This document shows positions 10,097 to 21,200 of a stretch of 64,000 nucleotides of DNA, piece after piece. Every line of letters starts with the position of its first letter. Position 1 is the stretch's first letter. The notes under the pieces were generated by a model that saw only the letters and a list, made by a program, of their open reading frames with translations, was not told the origin of the DNA and made no database searches. The stretch is from an uncultured Polaribacter sp. (GTDB lineage: Bacteria; Bacteroidota; Bacteroidia; Flavobacteriales; Flavobacteriaceae): NCBI GenBank assembly GCA_947497755.1, contig CANMHT010000002.1:496001-560000 (forward strand), given 5' to 3'. The position numbers were made by a program, and so were the translations under genes.

Positions 10097-12034
10097 TTAT
10101 ATAAACCAGTTCCAAACCAATCCAAAACGAATTACAAAATCTCTGTAAGGGTAATTAGGCGCTGAGAAATAATTCTTCTTTAAAAACATCGAGCTTAAAT
10201 TATCGGCTTTAAAGTAAATACGAGTTCTTCTAATTTGAGCATTAAAGAAAACATCAAAAGTTGGATAACCAATTTCTGTGGTATTCTGAATGTTAAACTC
10301 ATTTAACAACGGGTTAAAAGCGTTGGCTTTGTACTTAGAAAAATACTTAAAAGTTACTCCTGTTTGAAAGTATAAAGGTTTGCCTTCAAAAAGGAAATCT
10401 GAATAGTATAAGGTATTTCTAGTTACAAAATTAGGAACTCTAAATACACCTTGTCCGCTACTAACTTGTTGTATTAAAATAGTATTGTTTAATGCAAATT
10501 TCCCGAATTTAAATTCGTTGTTACCCTTTATTTTTAAGTAAGTTACATTTTCTCCAGATTGTTGTGGTTTAGAAGATTCATCAAAATACGTGTAGTTTTC
10601 AATATTGGTTAATGAGGCACTGGCATTGATCCATTTGGTGTTTAAACCAACATAAATATTTCGGGTATTTATCTTTTTAAAAGTATCGTTTTGCCAATTG
10701 TAATCATCATAAGCACTTTGGAATAATACGGTATTAAAATTTGGTGATTTTGCATTGATAGAAATGCTTCCTTTTACACTAAAAAGACTGTCCTTTTTAT
10801 AAATGGCTTCACTATAAATCGAGTTTCCAGAAATTCTTCCAGAACCAGGAGTAATATTTACTCTAGAATTCAGTTGAAAGTTTTTGATACTTGCATTCCA
10901 ATTTCCTCCAAAAGAAAAAGCAGAGCCTTTAATTTTATGGTTGTTTATTATGGCAACATTTTTATTAAGAATAGAATCGTTTCCATAGTTATAGTTTGTT
11001 AAGCCAGCATCTACTCTAAATCTACCCAAGATGTGTTTAGAATTAAACTCTAAGAAAAATTGATTGTTAATGATTTTATTATTTACTCTTTCATTAATTG
11101 TAGTTGCTGTTGTGTTCCCAAAAAATGTACTACTAGCGGTTTGTGTAAACTTATAAAACTTTGATTCATGAGAAAATGTATGCCCGAGTTTTAAGTTAGA
11201 AAAGTCTTTTTTGACACTATCTTTACTAGAAAACAATTTGTAATCTTGCTCAATAAAAACTCTTCTTCCGTCTAAAAGAGATTCGGCATTTTCTAAGTTT
11301 ACATCAATTCTTCCTCTATCGGTAAAGTTAGGGTCATCATTGGTAAAAACTGCAATCATGTCATTGGTAATACCACCACTTTCTTGATTGGTTAAATCTT
11401 GCGCTGTTAAATGACCTCTAATTCTATATTTTTCAGACGTATTTCTGTAGCTAAAAAAAGAAGTAAAATTACCATGCGAGGCTAGTGAGTTTCTGTAGTT
11501 TCCTAAAGAACGTAAGCCTTTGTATTGTATACCAACATTAAAGCGTTTAGAAAAATTTAAAGTAAATAAAGTTTCTAAAACTTGTCCTTGTTGTAATCCT
11601 GTTCTGTATAAAATTTCTGTGGTAGGAGTAGGAACTTCATAATAATTAATGGCATCAACATCTAAATAATTAAAATGCTTTGCTTGCATTCCCATAGTTG
11701 GAAACCTACTCAAATTATTAAAGTCATAACCTAGTCTATTAAAAGTTTGTCCTTGATTATGAAAGGCTAATAATTCAAAATTATCTTTACGTAAAAAGTT
11801 GTACTTATATTCTTTAAGAATGGTTAATGTAGTATCTATATAGGTAGTATCATTTTTTAAAGAAATAATTTTGTAATCGGTATATTTTGTTTTACCACTT
11901 AACAGAACTTTGGTTCTTTTTTTATTGATAAAAGTAGAATCTAGTTGATTTATCCCGTTGCCTTGATTAATTGGGATAACTTGTGAAACTAATTTAGTAC
12001 AGCAAAAAAGTAAAAGAAAAAACGTTTTTTTCAT
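10097..12034 (-). CDS. Putative porin (Porin_10 family)
   Basis: 645 aa, signal peptide, beta-strand-rich, terminal aromatic strand RFGLVWNWFI. Confidence 0.75.
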   Translation of the reverse strand: MKKTFFLLLFCCTKLVSQVIPINQGNGINQLDSTFINKKRTKVLLSGKTKYTDYKIISLKNDTTYIDTTLTILKEYKYNFLRKDNFELLAFHNQGQTFNRLGYDFNNLSRFPTMGMQAKHFNYLDVDAINYYEVPTPTTEILYRTGLQQGQVLETLFTLNFSKRFNVGIQYKGLRSLGNYRNSLASHGNFTSFFSYRNTSEKYRIRGHLTAQDLTNQESGGITNDMIAVFTNDDPNFTDRGRIDVNLENAESLLDGRRVFIEQDYKLFSSKDSVKKDFSNLKLGHTFSHESKFYKFTQTASSTFFGNTTATTINERVNNKIINNQFFLEFNSKHILGRFRVDAGLTNYNYGNDSILNKNVAIINNHKIKGSAFSFGGNWNASIKNFQLNSRVNITPGSGRISGNSIYSEAIYKKDSLFSVKGSISINAKSPNFNTVLFQSAYDDYNWQNDTFKKINTRNIYVGLNTKWINASASLTNIENYTYFDESSKPQQSGENVTYLKIKGNNEFKFGKFALNNTILIQQVSSGQGVFRVPNFVTRNTLYYSDFLFEGKPLYFQTGVTFKYFSKYKANAFNPLLNEFNIQNTTEIGYPTFDVFFNAQIRRTRIYFKADNLSSMFLKKNYFSAPNYPYRDFVIRFGLVWNWFI

Positions 12035-12115
12035 CTAAAATGATTAATAGCACAAATGTAAAATATTTAAACGTAAAATAATGTGATTAATTTCCCCTAA
12101 AGCTGTTAATTTGTA

Positions 12116-12718
12116 ATGATGTTAGAAAATAATTATAGCGGACAAATTTTAGAAGCAGGAACCGATGAAGCCGGTAGAGGTTGTTTGTCTGGGCCTGTTG
12201 TTGCGGCAGCAGTAATTTTACCAGAAACATTTGAGCATCCTTTTTTAAATGATTCGAAGCAATTAACAGAAAAGCAACGTAAAGAATTGCGTCCTTTTAT
12301 AGAAGAAAATGCACTTTGTTATGGTGTTTCTTTTATAGATCAGGAAGAGGTAGATAAAATTAATGTTTTACAAGCTTCAATTACTGGGATGCATCGTTCA
12401 ATTGCGCAGTTAAATCCGCAACCAGAATTTATTATTGTTGATGGAAATAAGTTTAAGCCTTATCAAAAGATTCCACATCAAACGATTGTAAAAGGAGATG
12501 CAAAATACTTAAGTATCGCAGCAGCTTCAGTATTAGCCAAAACATATCGAGATGAATTTATGGAGAAAATACATCAAGAGTTTCCAATGTACAATTGGAA
12601 AAAAAACAAAGGATATCCGACCAAAGAGCATCGAGAAGCTATTCGTGAATTTGGAATTACAAAGTACCACAGAAAGTCATTCAAATTGTTGCCAGAACAA
12701 TTAAAATTGGCATTGTAA
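12116..12718 (+). CDS. rnhB: Ribonuclease HII
   Basis: [47 protein letters not shown]. Confidence 0.97.
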   Translation: MMLENNYSGQILEAGTDEAGRGCLSGPVVAAAVILPETFEHPFLNDSKQLTEKQRKELRPFIEENALCYGVSFIDQEEVDKINVLQASITGMHRSIAQLNPQPEFIIVDGNKFKPYQKIPHQTIVKGDAKYLSIAAASVLAKTYRDEFMEKIHQEFPMYNWKKNKGYPTKEHREAIREFGITKYHRKSFKLLPEQLKLAL

Positions 12719-12822
12719 TTATTGTTAATAATCCGCAGTAAAAAAGAGCCGAATTTTTAAAAACTTCAATTATTTTAGCGGCGAAAACTTTCGCAGTTAT
12801 ACTATTGCGATTTAATTTTTAG

Positions 12823-13875
12823 ATGATGATTAAAAGAACTCGAGCAGAAATTACAAAATGTATTATTCATAAGGTTGCTAATAAATATAATAGTGGGCAA
12901 AATTCTTTTTCAGAAGCTACCATTCGTTTTGATGAAGAAAGCTACAATTTAATGGTGCCTTTTTTATTAAAACCTTTTGCGAATTTATCACAAAGCTATC
13001 GCTTTAGTCATCATGCAGATGTTCGTTTGAATGAAATTAATAATTATGCTGCAGAAATTTTTAAGGATGAAGATAGCTTTATCGAACAGTCAAAAAACAT
13101 TGTAAACCATTTATACGAGCAGTCTAATTCTGCTCAAATTAAAAAAGGAGATGTTATTGTTGCATTGATTGAGGGAATCGAATATCAAGATGTGTTAACT
13201 GAAGCTGTAGGGATTTTTAAGGTTGAAAATAAAATTGACTTTTTTCAAACTTATTTAGATGATGATAGTTTTGATGTAGCTGTACAGCAAGGAATAAGTA
13301 CAAAGAGAATTGATAAAGGGTGTTTGGTTTTAAATAGTTCTGATGTTGAAGGGACTGTAGTTTTAAGTGTAGATAACAATCAGTACGATGCACAATATTG
13401 GATTAAAAACTTTTTGTCAGTAAAATATGCAGACGATAGAAATCAACATACACAAAGCTATTTAGAATTGTGTAAAGAATTTTCTGAAGAGGTCATTAAA
13501 CCTGAGTTTGGAAAGCAAGAGCAGAGTCAGTTTTTAGCAAATACAGTAGATTATTTTAAAGAAAATGAATCTGTAGATTATCATGCTTTTAAAGATGAAT
13601 TGTTTGAAGAAGATAAGCAAAAAGACATGTTTGAAGATTATAAAAAACACTTCGAAACATTAAACGATGTCTTAATAAGAAATAACTTTGAAGTATCTGA
13701 TGTTGTGCTAAAGAAAGAAAAGCAAAAGATAAAAAACATCATAAAATTAGATACAAATATAGAAATCAAGTTAGATGTTGATGCGCCAGATGCAGCTTCT
13801 GAATATTTAGAAAGAGGCTATGACGAAGAAAAGAAAATGAAATATTATAAAGTATATTTTAACGAAGAGAAATAA
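12823..13875 (+). CDS. Nucleoid-associated protein (NdpA/37 kDa family)
   Basis: KRTRAEITKCIIHKVANKYNSGQNSFSEATIRFDEES... typical of the Bacteroidetes family. Confidence 0.8.
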   Translation: MMIKRTRAEITKCIIHKVANKYNSGQNSFSEATIRFDEESYNLMVPFLLKPFANLSQSYRFSHHADVRLNEINNYAAEIFKDEDSFIEQSKNIVNHLYEQSNSAQIKKGDVIVALIEGIEYQDVLTEAVGIFKVENKIDFFQTYLDDDSFDVAVQQGISTKRIDKGCLVLNSSDVEGTVVLSVDNNQYDAQYWIKNFLSVKYADDRNQHTQSYLELCKEFSEEVIKPEFGKQEQSQFLANTVDYFKENESVDYHAFKDELFEEDKQKDMFEDYKKHFETLNDVLIRNNFEVSDVVLKKEKQKIKNIIKLDTNIEIKLDVDAPDAASEYLERGYDEEKKMKYYKVYFNEEK

Positions 13876-13878
13876 TTG

Positions 13879-14580
13879 TTATTTAACAAATTTTTCGATT
13901 TCAAATAAGTCTTTAAAGTGTTTTAGAATTTTTTCTTGTACTTCTTCTAACGGAATTTTTTTACCCAATTCTGCTTCCATAGATGCTACAGCTTTTCCTC
14001 TAATTCCGCAGGGAATGATATTGTCAAAATATCCAAGATTGGCATTTACATTTAAAGCGAAACCATGCATGGTAACCCATCTACTGGTTCTAATTCCCAT
14101 GGCGCAAATTTTTCGAGCAAATGGAGTGCCAACATCAAGCCAAACTCCAGTTTCGCCATCACTTCGTTCTCCTTTTAATCCATATTCAGCTAAAGTTAAA
14201 ATGATAACTTCCTCTAAAAAACGTAAGTACTTATGAATATCTGTAAAGAAATTTTCTAAATCTAAAATAGGATACCCAACAATTTGACCGGGACCGTGAT
14301 AAGTAATATCTCCCCCTCGATTAATTTTATAAAAAGTAGCACCCTTTTCTTCAAGTTGTTTTTCATTTAAGAGCAAGTTACTCAAATCACCACTTTTTCC
14401 TAAAGTATACACATGTGGATGCTCAACAAAAATAAAATGATTTTTTGTTTCTATAAACTCGTTGTTTTTTCGATTACTTACCTTGATATCAACAATTTCT
14501 TGTAATAATTCGGTTTGGTAATCCCAAGTTTCTTTATAGTCTTTAACTCCTAAGTTTTTGAGTAGTATGTTTTTATTCAT
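13879..14580 (-). CDS. lipB: Lipoyl(octanoyl) transferase LipB
   Basis: HVYTLGKSGDLSNLL, INRGGDITYHGPGQIVGYPIL, GVWLDVG..KICAMGIR. Confidence 0.97.
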   Translation of the reverse strand: MNKNILLKNLGVKDYKETWDYQTELLQEIVDIKVSNRKNNEFIETKNHFIFVEHPHVYTLGKSGDLSNLLLNEKQLEEKGATFYKINRGGDITYHGPGQIVGYPILDLENFFTDIHKYLRFLEEVIILTLAEYGLKGERSDGETGVWLDVGTPFARKICAMGIRTSRWVTMHGFALNVNANLGYFDNIIPCGIRGKAVASMEAELGKKIPLEEVQEKILKHFKDLFEIEKFVK

Positions 14581-14649
14581 AATTGTAGGGTACAAAGATA
14601 AATATTTAATTACATTTGTTAGAGTTATTTATAGTTAGCCCCCATAATT

Positions 14650-16896
14650 TTGAATACGTATGCCATGAAGAAAAATAGAATAATAGCATTTTTACTGATT
14701 TTATTTGTTTCTACTTCAGTAGTTTCTCAACAACTGTGGAATCAAGTTTCGCAAAAGAACAATAAGATAGCAAGTGAGTTGGAGTCTCGAGAGAATATGC
14801 CAACTACGTATAAATTATATGCTTTAAATAAAGAGCAGATTTCTGTTAAACTTGCTGCAAAGAATACTCAAAATAATATTATTGAATTGCCAACACCTAA
14901 TGGAATTCAGAGGTTTAGAATACAAGAGACTTCTGTATTTTCAGATGGTTTAGCAGCAAAATATCCGAAAATTAAATCTTATGTTGGTGTTGGATTGGAC
15001 GATGCATCTGCAAGAGTCAGATTAAGTTCTTCACAGCTAGGAGTGCATGCCATGATTTCTTCTGGAAACTATCCAATCTATTTGATTGATCCTTATACAA
15101 AAGATAAAAAAACAGCTATTGCTTACTTTAAAAGTAATAAATCTTCTAAAGGAAAATTTGAATGTTTAGTAGAGAACAAAGCCTCTTATACCCTTAGGAA
15201 TAAAGCTCAGAAAACAACTAATGCAAATGATGCTAAATTAAGAACTTACAGAATGGCATTAATTGGGACAGCAGAATATTCGCAATTTCATTTAACAGAT
15301 CAAGGAATTGCAGCTGGGGCTTCTGAGGCAACTAAGAAAGCAGCGGTGTTAGCAGCTATGAATACCTCGATGACACGTATTAATGGTATTTTTGAAAGGG
15401 ATTTAGCAGTTACTATGAAATTGGTTACTAATAACGATGATTTAATTTTCTTTGATGCTGCAACAGACGGACTTACCAATTCTAATATTAGTACTTTAAT
15501 TAATGATAGTCAAACAAAATGTGATGCAGTTATTGGATCTACAAATTATGATATTGGACATGTGCTGGGTTGGGTAAATGATGAAAGCGGTAATGGATTA
15601 GCTGGAGGAGGAGTTGTATGTAAATCTGGTGAAAAAGCTCAGGGAGCAACTATGAGAAAAACACCAAAAGGAGATCTATTTGATATTGATTTAGTTTCTC
15701 ATGAAATTGGACATCAGTTTGGTGCTAATCATACACAAAACGGAGATTGTAATAGGCATAATGCTACAGCTGTTGAAACAGGAAGTGGAACAACAATTAT
15801 GGGGTATGCAGGATTTTGTGCTCCAGATGTACAGAATAATAGCGATGCTTATTTTCATGCAGTTAGTATTGCAGAAATGTGGAGTTATGTAACTACTCAT
15901 GCAACTTGTGGGGTAGAAACAGCAACAGGAAATACTGCGCCAACAGCGAATGCTGGTAATGATTTTTCGATTCCGAAATCAACACCATTTGTTTTAAAAG
16001 GTATGTCTTCTGATGTTGATGCAGGGAATGCATTAACTCATACTTGGGAACAAATTGACAATCAGGTTGGAGTGCCAATTCCGCCTCAAGATACAAGTAC
16101 TGCAGGACCAATGTTTAGATCTATTGCTCCTTCTAGTAGTGCTGATAGATATATGCCAGCTTTATCTACTGTGTTGGCAGGGAATACTGCATCTACTTGG
16201 GAAGTACTACCTTCAGTATCTAGAACTATGAATTTTGCTTTTACTGTTAGAGATAATGTTTCAAATGGAGCGGCAACTGCAAGAGATGATAAAATTGTTA
16301 TCATTGATGGTGATGCGGGGCCTTTTACGGTTACATCGCAATCTACAGCAAGCACCTTAAATGGTAATTCAACTCAAACAATTAATTGGAATGTAGCAAA
16401 TACGAATGCTTCTTTGGTAAAATGTTCTCATGTTAACATACTTTTATCAACAGATGGAGGGCAGACTTTTCCTAATGTATTGATATCAAATACGCCAAAC
16501 GATGGAACGCAAGATGTAGTTTTAACGAATATTACTACAACACAAGCTAGAATAAAAGTAGAAGCTGTTAACAACATATTTTATGCGGTAAATGCAACCA
16601 ATTTTTCAATTGATAAAACAACAGGTGTGATTGATGAAGCATTTTCTAATTTTAAATTATATCCAAATCCTTCAAAAGGAAATATTTCTATACGTTTTGA
16701 TTTAAAATCTTCAACTAATAGTGTGGTGGTGCAATTATTTGATATAAGAGGAAGAAAGGTAAACGAAAAGGTTTTTGAAGCAGTTTCTGGTAAGTTTGAG
16801 GAAGATTTGAATTATCAAAAAATAGCGAAAGGATTGTATGTCTTAAAAGTGGCTAATGGAATGCATAAAATTTCTAAGAAGATCCTTGTAGAATAA
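14650..16896 (+). CDS. Reprolysin-like metallopeptidase (metzincin) with T9SS C-terminal sorting domain
   Basis: HEIGHQFGANHTQNGDC zinc site, IMGYAG Met-turn, C-terminal FKLYPNPSKGNISIRF...GLYVLKVANGMHKISKKILVE. Confidence 0.92.
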   Translation: MNTYAMKKNRIIAFLLILFVSTSVVSQQLWNQVSQKNNKIASELESRENMPTTYKLYALNKEQISVKLAAKNTQNNIIELPTPNGIQRFRIQETSVFSDGLAAKYPKIKSYVGVGLDDASARVRLSSSQLGVHAMISSGNYPIYLIDPYTKDKKTAIAYFKSNKSSKGKFECLVENKASYTLRNKAQKTTNANDAKLRTYRMALIGTAEYSQFHLTDQGIAAGASEATKKAAVLAAMNTSMTRINGIFERDLAVTMKLVTNNDDLIFFDAATDGLTNSNISTLINDSQTKCDAVIGSTNYDIGHVLGWVNDESGNGLAGGGVVCKSGEKAQGATMRKTPKGDLFDIDLVSHEIGHQFGANHTQNGDCNRHNATAVETGSGTTIMGYAGFCAPDVQNNSDAYFHAVSIAEMWSYVTTHATCGVETATGNTAPTANAGNDFSIPKSTPFVLKGMSSDVDAGNALTHTWEQIDNQVGVPIPPQDTSTAGPMFRSIAPSSSADRYMPALSTVLAGNTASTWEVLPSVSRTMNFAFTVRDNVSNGAATARDDKIVIIDGDAGPFTVTSQSTASTLNGNSTQTINWNVANTNASLVKCSHVNILLSTDGGQTFPNVLISNTPNDGTQDVVLTNITTTQARIKVEAVNNIFYAVNATNFSIDKTTGVIDEAFSNFKLYPNPSKGNISIRFDLKSSTNSVVVQLFDIRGRKVNEKVFEAVSGKFEEDLNYQKIAKGLYVLKVANGMHKISKKILVE

Positions 16897-16961
16897 TCCA
16901 GTTAATTGCAAACTAAAAGATATATTTGCTCGTTCTAAGTTTACAGTATTCTAAATAAATT

Positions 16962-17855
16962 ATGTCGATAGCAGTTTCTTCAGTTACAAAAACCTACGGT
17001 TCACAAAAAGCATTAAATCAACTTAGTTTTACAATAGAAAAAGGTTCTGTTGTTGGTTTTTTGGGTCCTAATGGAGCTGGGAAATCTACAATGATGAAAA
17101 TTCTTACAGGGTATATTTTTCCTACAGAAGGAGAGGTGTCTGTTTGTGGAATTGATGTATTAAATAATGCAATTGAAGCTCAAAAAAGAATAGGATATTT
17201 ACCAGAGCACAACCCTTTGTATGCAGATATGTATGTAAAAGAATATTTGCAATTTCAGGCAGCAATTTATAAAATTGATAAAAAGGAAGTATTTGCTGTT
17301 ATCGAACGTGTTGGATTGGTTCCAGAAGCTCATAAAAAAGTAAAGCAATTATCTAAAGGGTATCAACAAAGAGTAGGATTGGCTGCGGCTTTATTACATA
17401 ATCCTGATGTGTTAATCTTAGATGAACCTACAACAGGCTTAGATCCAAATCAATTAATAGAAATTAGAGCATTAATCAAGGAATTAGGTAAGGATAAAAC
17501 TGTGTTATTTTCTACGCATATTATGCAAGAGGTTGAAGCGGTTTGTGATCGAGTAATTATTATAAAAAAAGGAGAGATTGTTGTTGATAAATTATTGAGT
17601 GAAATTAGAAGTGAAGACAGTCAGCAAATAGAAGTTACTTTTGATTATAAAATTGAAGAACAGTTTATTAAACGACTACCTCATTTAAAATCCTATAAGA
17701 ATAATTACGATACAACATGGTTTTTAAACTTCGATACCAACGAAGATATGAGAGCTGTTGTATTTGATTTTGCACAAGAAAATGGATTGAAAATCTTAGG
17801 TTTAAATACTCACAATCAGAATTTAGAGAATTTGTTTAGAGAGCGAACAAATTAA
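16962..17855 (+). CDS. gldA: Gliding-motility ABC transporter ATPase GldA
   Basis: Walker A GPNGAGKST, signature LSKGYQQRVGLAAALLHNPDVLILDEPTTGLDPNQ; overall GldA-like 297 aa. Confidence 0.88.
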   Translation: MSIAVSSVTKTYGSQKALNQLSFTIEKGSVVGFLGPNGAGKSTMMKILTGYIFPTEGEVSVCGIDVLNNAIEAQKRIGYLPEHNPLYADMYVKEYLQFQAAIYKIDKKEVFAVIERVGLVPEAHKKVKQLSKGYQQRVGLAAALLHNPDVLILDEPTTGLDPNQLIEIRALIKELGKDKTVLFSTHIMQEVEAVCDRVIIIKKGEIVVDKLLSEIRSEDSQQIEVTFDYKIEEQFIKRLPHLKSYKNNYDTTWFLNFDTNEDMRAVVFDFAQENGLKILGLNTHNQNLENLFRERTN

Positions 17856-17878
17856 CATTAAAAAGCTAAAACATATTT

Positions 17879-18277
17879 TTATTCTTTGTGATGTACATCT
17901 TTGCTAAAGATTGTTTTTCGAAATTCTTTTGGCTTTTTATGATTTAATAATTTAAGTTTTCCTTTTAATTTAATGAGTTCTTGAAAGTGTTTCTCTCTTT
18001 TGTCAAATTGTGCTTTATCTTTATAAGTAGTAATTAACATAAAGCTAAATGGCGCTTCTTTTGTAGGTTTTGTTTCAAGTAATTGATAAGAGTTTATATA
18101 AGATTTTTTGATGGCCATTTTACGTAATACCTCCCAATTATTTTCATAATAAAAAACTACTTCTTTTTTGTTTTGATTCAGCACTTGAACAAAGTCTATC
18201 GTAGAGATTTTTGTGTTTTTTTGAGCAAAAGAGCTTACGCAAATAAAGTATAAAAGTAGTAGTGCTTTTTTCATCAA
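17879..18277 (-). CDS. Hypothetical secreted protein
   Basis: 132 aa with signal peptide; no family recognised. Confidence 0.6.
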   Translation of the reverse strand: MMKKALLLLYFICVSSFAQKNTKISTIDFVQVLNQNKKEVVFYYENNWEVLRKMAIKKSYINSYQLLETKPTKEAPFSFMLITTYKDKAQFDKREKHFQELIKLKGKLKLLNHKKPKEFRKTIFSKDVHHKE

Positions 18278-18299
18278 TTTAAGTTTATGGTTATAACTT

Positions 18300-21200
18300 C
18301 TAATTTAATTTAAAAGCAATTTGTTCTTTGTCTAAAGTGCTTAATAGTTCGTTGGTAATATTTACTTTGGTATTTCTACTAGTAATGTTCAATTCAATTT
18401 TTTCTGCACCATCCCAAACGGTAAAAATTACCTGTTGCTTACCAGAATTAGTAACGAATAAATGTTGTAAATCTTTTACTTTGTCTTCAGTTACTTCATG
18501 TAAAGGAAGCTGAATGGTAATTTTTTTACACATTTCATCCATAATGTCATGAAGTAATTTAAAGTCTATAAATTGCATTCTAGGTTCTCCAGTAATACCA
18601 TCTTTATTTGTCCACCCAGGTTTAACTACTGTTTTTACAAATAAGAAAGAACTAGGCATTAAGAAATGTCGGTATTTCATATATTCTTCACCAAAGATTC
18701 TAAATTCATGACTATCATTATAGTCCTCTATTATAAATGTAGCCCAGCCTTTTCCGGCTTTTGATACTCTATGTTGAACATCAGTAACAATTCCTGCAAA
18801 AGACAAGTTCATCCCTACGAACTTTGCTAAATCTTCTTTAAAATATGAAAGATTGGCATTACAGAACTTAAGCTCATTTTTAAAGTCATCTAAAGGATGC
18901 GCAGAAATATAAATTCCAACAACTTCTTTTTCTTTACCTAATAATTCCATAGTTCCCCAAGTGTCACATTCAGGAATAATTGGTTCAGGAAGTTGAATAT
19001 CAGAAGCTTCTCCAAATAAAGAAACTTGAGAGGAGTTTTGGCTTTCTTGATATTTGTTTCCAAATTTTAAAGTCTTTTCTATAAACGTTGCTCCTTTTTC
19101 ATCAGTAACATAATATTGAGCTCTATGAGTTTCTTTAAAAGAATCAAACCCGCCTGCTAAAATTAAGCCTTCAAAAGCTTTTTTATTTGCAACTCTTAAA
19201 TCTACACGTTTAGCGATATCAAAAACAGAAGAGAAATTTCCGTTCTTTTTTCTTTCATCGATAATTGCCTTAACAGCAGATCCTCCTACACCTTTAATAG
19301 CGGCCATTCCAAAACGAATATTCCCTTCATTATTTACAGAGAATTTAGAATAAGATTCATTAACATCTGGGCCCAATACGGTAATTCCAGAACGTTTACA
19401 TTCTTCCATAAAGAAAGAGACCGCTTTGATGTCATTCATATTATTAGATAATACAGAAGCCATATATTCTGCTGGGTAGTGCGCCTTTAAATAAGCTGTT
19501 TGGTAGGCGATCCAAGCATAACATGTAGAGTGAGATTTATTAAATGCATAACTTGCAAATGCTTCCCAATCCTTCCAGATTTTTTCTAATTTTTTTGGAT
19601 CGTGTCCATTTTTACTAGCTTGATCAATGAACTTAGGTTTCATTTTAGCAAGTACAGCAATTTGTTTTTTACCCATGGCTTTACGTAAAACGTCTGCTTC
19701 ACCTTTGGTGAAATCTGCCAGTTTTTGAGAAAGTAACATTACCTGCTCTTGGTATACCGTAATTCCGTATGTTTCTGCTAAATACTCTTCCATTGCAGGT
19801 AAATCATACTCAATTTCTTCAGTACCGTGTTTACGATTAATAAAAGAAGGAATGTACTCCATTGGTCCTGGGCGATACAAAGCATTCATGGCAATCAAAT
19901 CTGCAAAAACAGTAGGTTTTAAAGAACGCATGTGTTTTTGCATACCGGGCGATTCATATTGGAAAATACCAACCGTTTCACCGCGTTGAAAAAGCTCGTA
20001 TGTTTTTTGATCGTCTAAAGGAAAATTTTCCGGGTCCAACTCAATTCCGTGTCTTGCTTTTACAATCTTTACGGTATGTTTGATTAGAGTTAGAGTCTTT
20101 AGTCCTAAGAAATCCATTTTTAACAAACCAGCACTTTCTACAACTGAGTTGTCGAATTGAGTAACATACATGTCAGAATCTTTGGCTAAAGAGACTGGAA
20201 CATAATTCGTAATATCTGAAGGAGTAATAATAACTCCACAAGCATGAATCCCGGTATTTCTTACAGAGCCTTCTAGTACTCTTGCTTTATTAATGGTTTC
20301 TGCACTAAGATCACTACCGTCAGATAAGTTTTTTAATTCATTAACCAGTTCGATTTCTTCTGCACGTAACTTTTCTTTTAGTCCTTTTTCATCTAAAGAA
20401 AAGATTTTGGCAAGTTTCATTCCAGGAATTAACTTGGCAATTCTATCAGCTTCAAATAATGGTAAATCTAATACTCTGGCGGTATCTCTAATAGAAGATT
20501 TAGCAGCCATTGTACCGTAAGTAATAATTTGGGCAACTTGATTTGCTCCGTATTTATCAATTACATAATCCATTACTTTTCCACGTCCTTCATCATCAAA
20601 ATCAATATCAATATCGGGCATAGAAACACGCTCTGGATTTAAAAACCTCTCAAAAAGTAAGTCGTATTTTATAGGGTCTAAATTGGTAATCCATAAACAA
20701 TAAGCAACTACAGAACCAGCAGCAGAACCACGTCCTGGACCTACAGAAACGCCCATGTTTCTTGCTTCCCTAATAAAATCTTCTACAATTAAGAAATAAC
20801 CAGGGTATCCAGTTTTTTCGATTACTTCTAATTCAAAGTCTAATCGTTCTTCAATCTTTTCAGTAATCTCTCCATAGCGCTTTTTTGCACCTTCATAAGT
20901 TAAATGACGTAGATAATTGTTTTCTCCACGTTTACCACCATCCTCTAAATCTTTTTCATCTTGAAATTGCTCAGGAATATCAAAAGCAGGTAATAATACA
21001 TCTCTAGCTAATGTATAAGGTTCTATTTTATCTACAATTTCTTGAATGTTTAAAATAGCATCAGGAATATCTGTAAACAATTCCTTCATCTCATCAGAAG
21101 ATTTAAAGTAATATTCATCATTAGGTAGTCCATAACGATATCCTCTTCCTCTTCCTTTTGGAGTTGCTTGTTTTTCGCCATCTTTTACACATAATAAAAT

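Noticed and set aside
15691-16355. Several ORFs on the opposite strand or other frames within the metzincin gene (15691-15900, 15893-16111, 16086-16355)
   Set aside because: Fully contained in a convincing protease ORF, with composition typical of shadow ORFs; no ribosome-binding or family signal.
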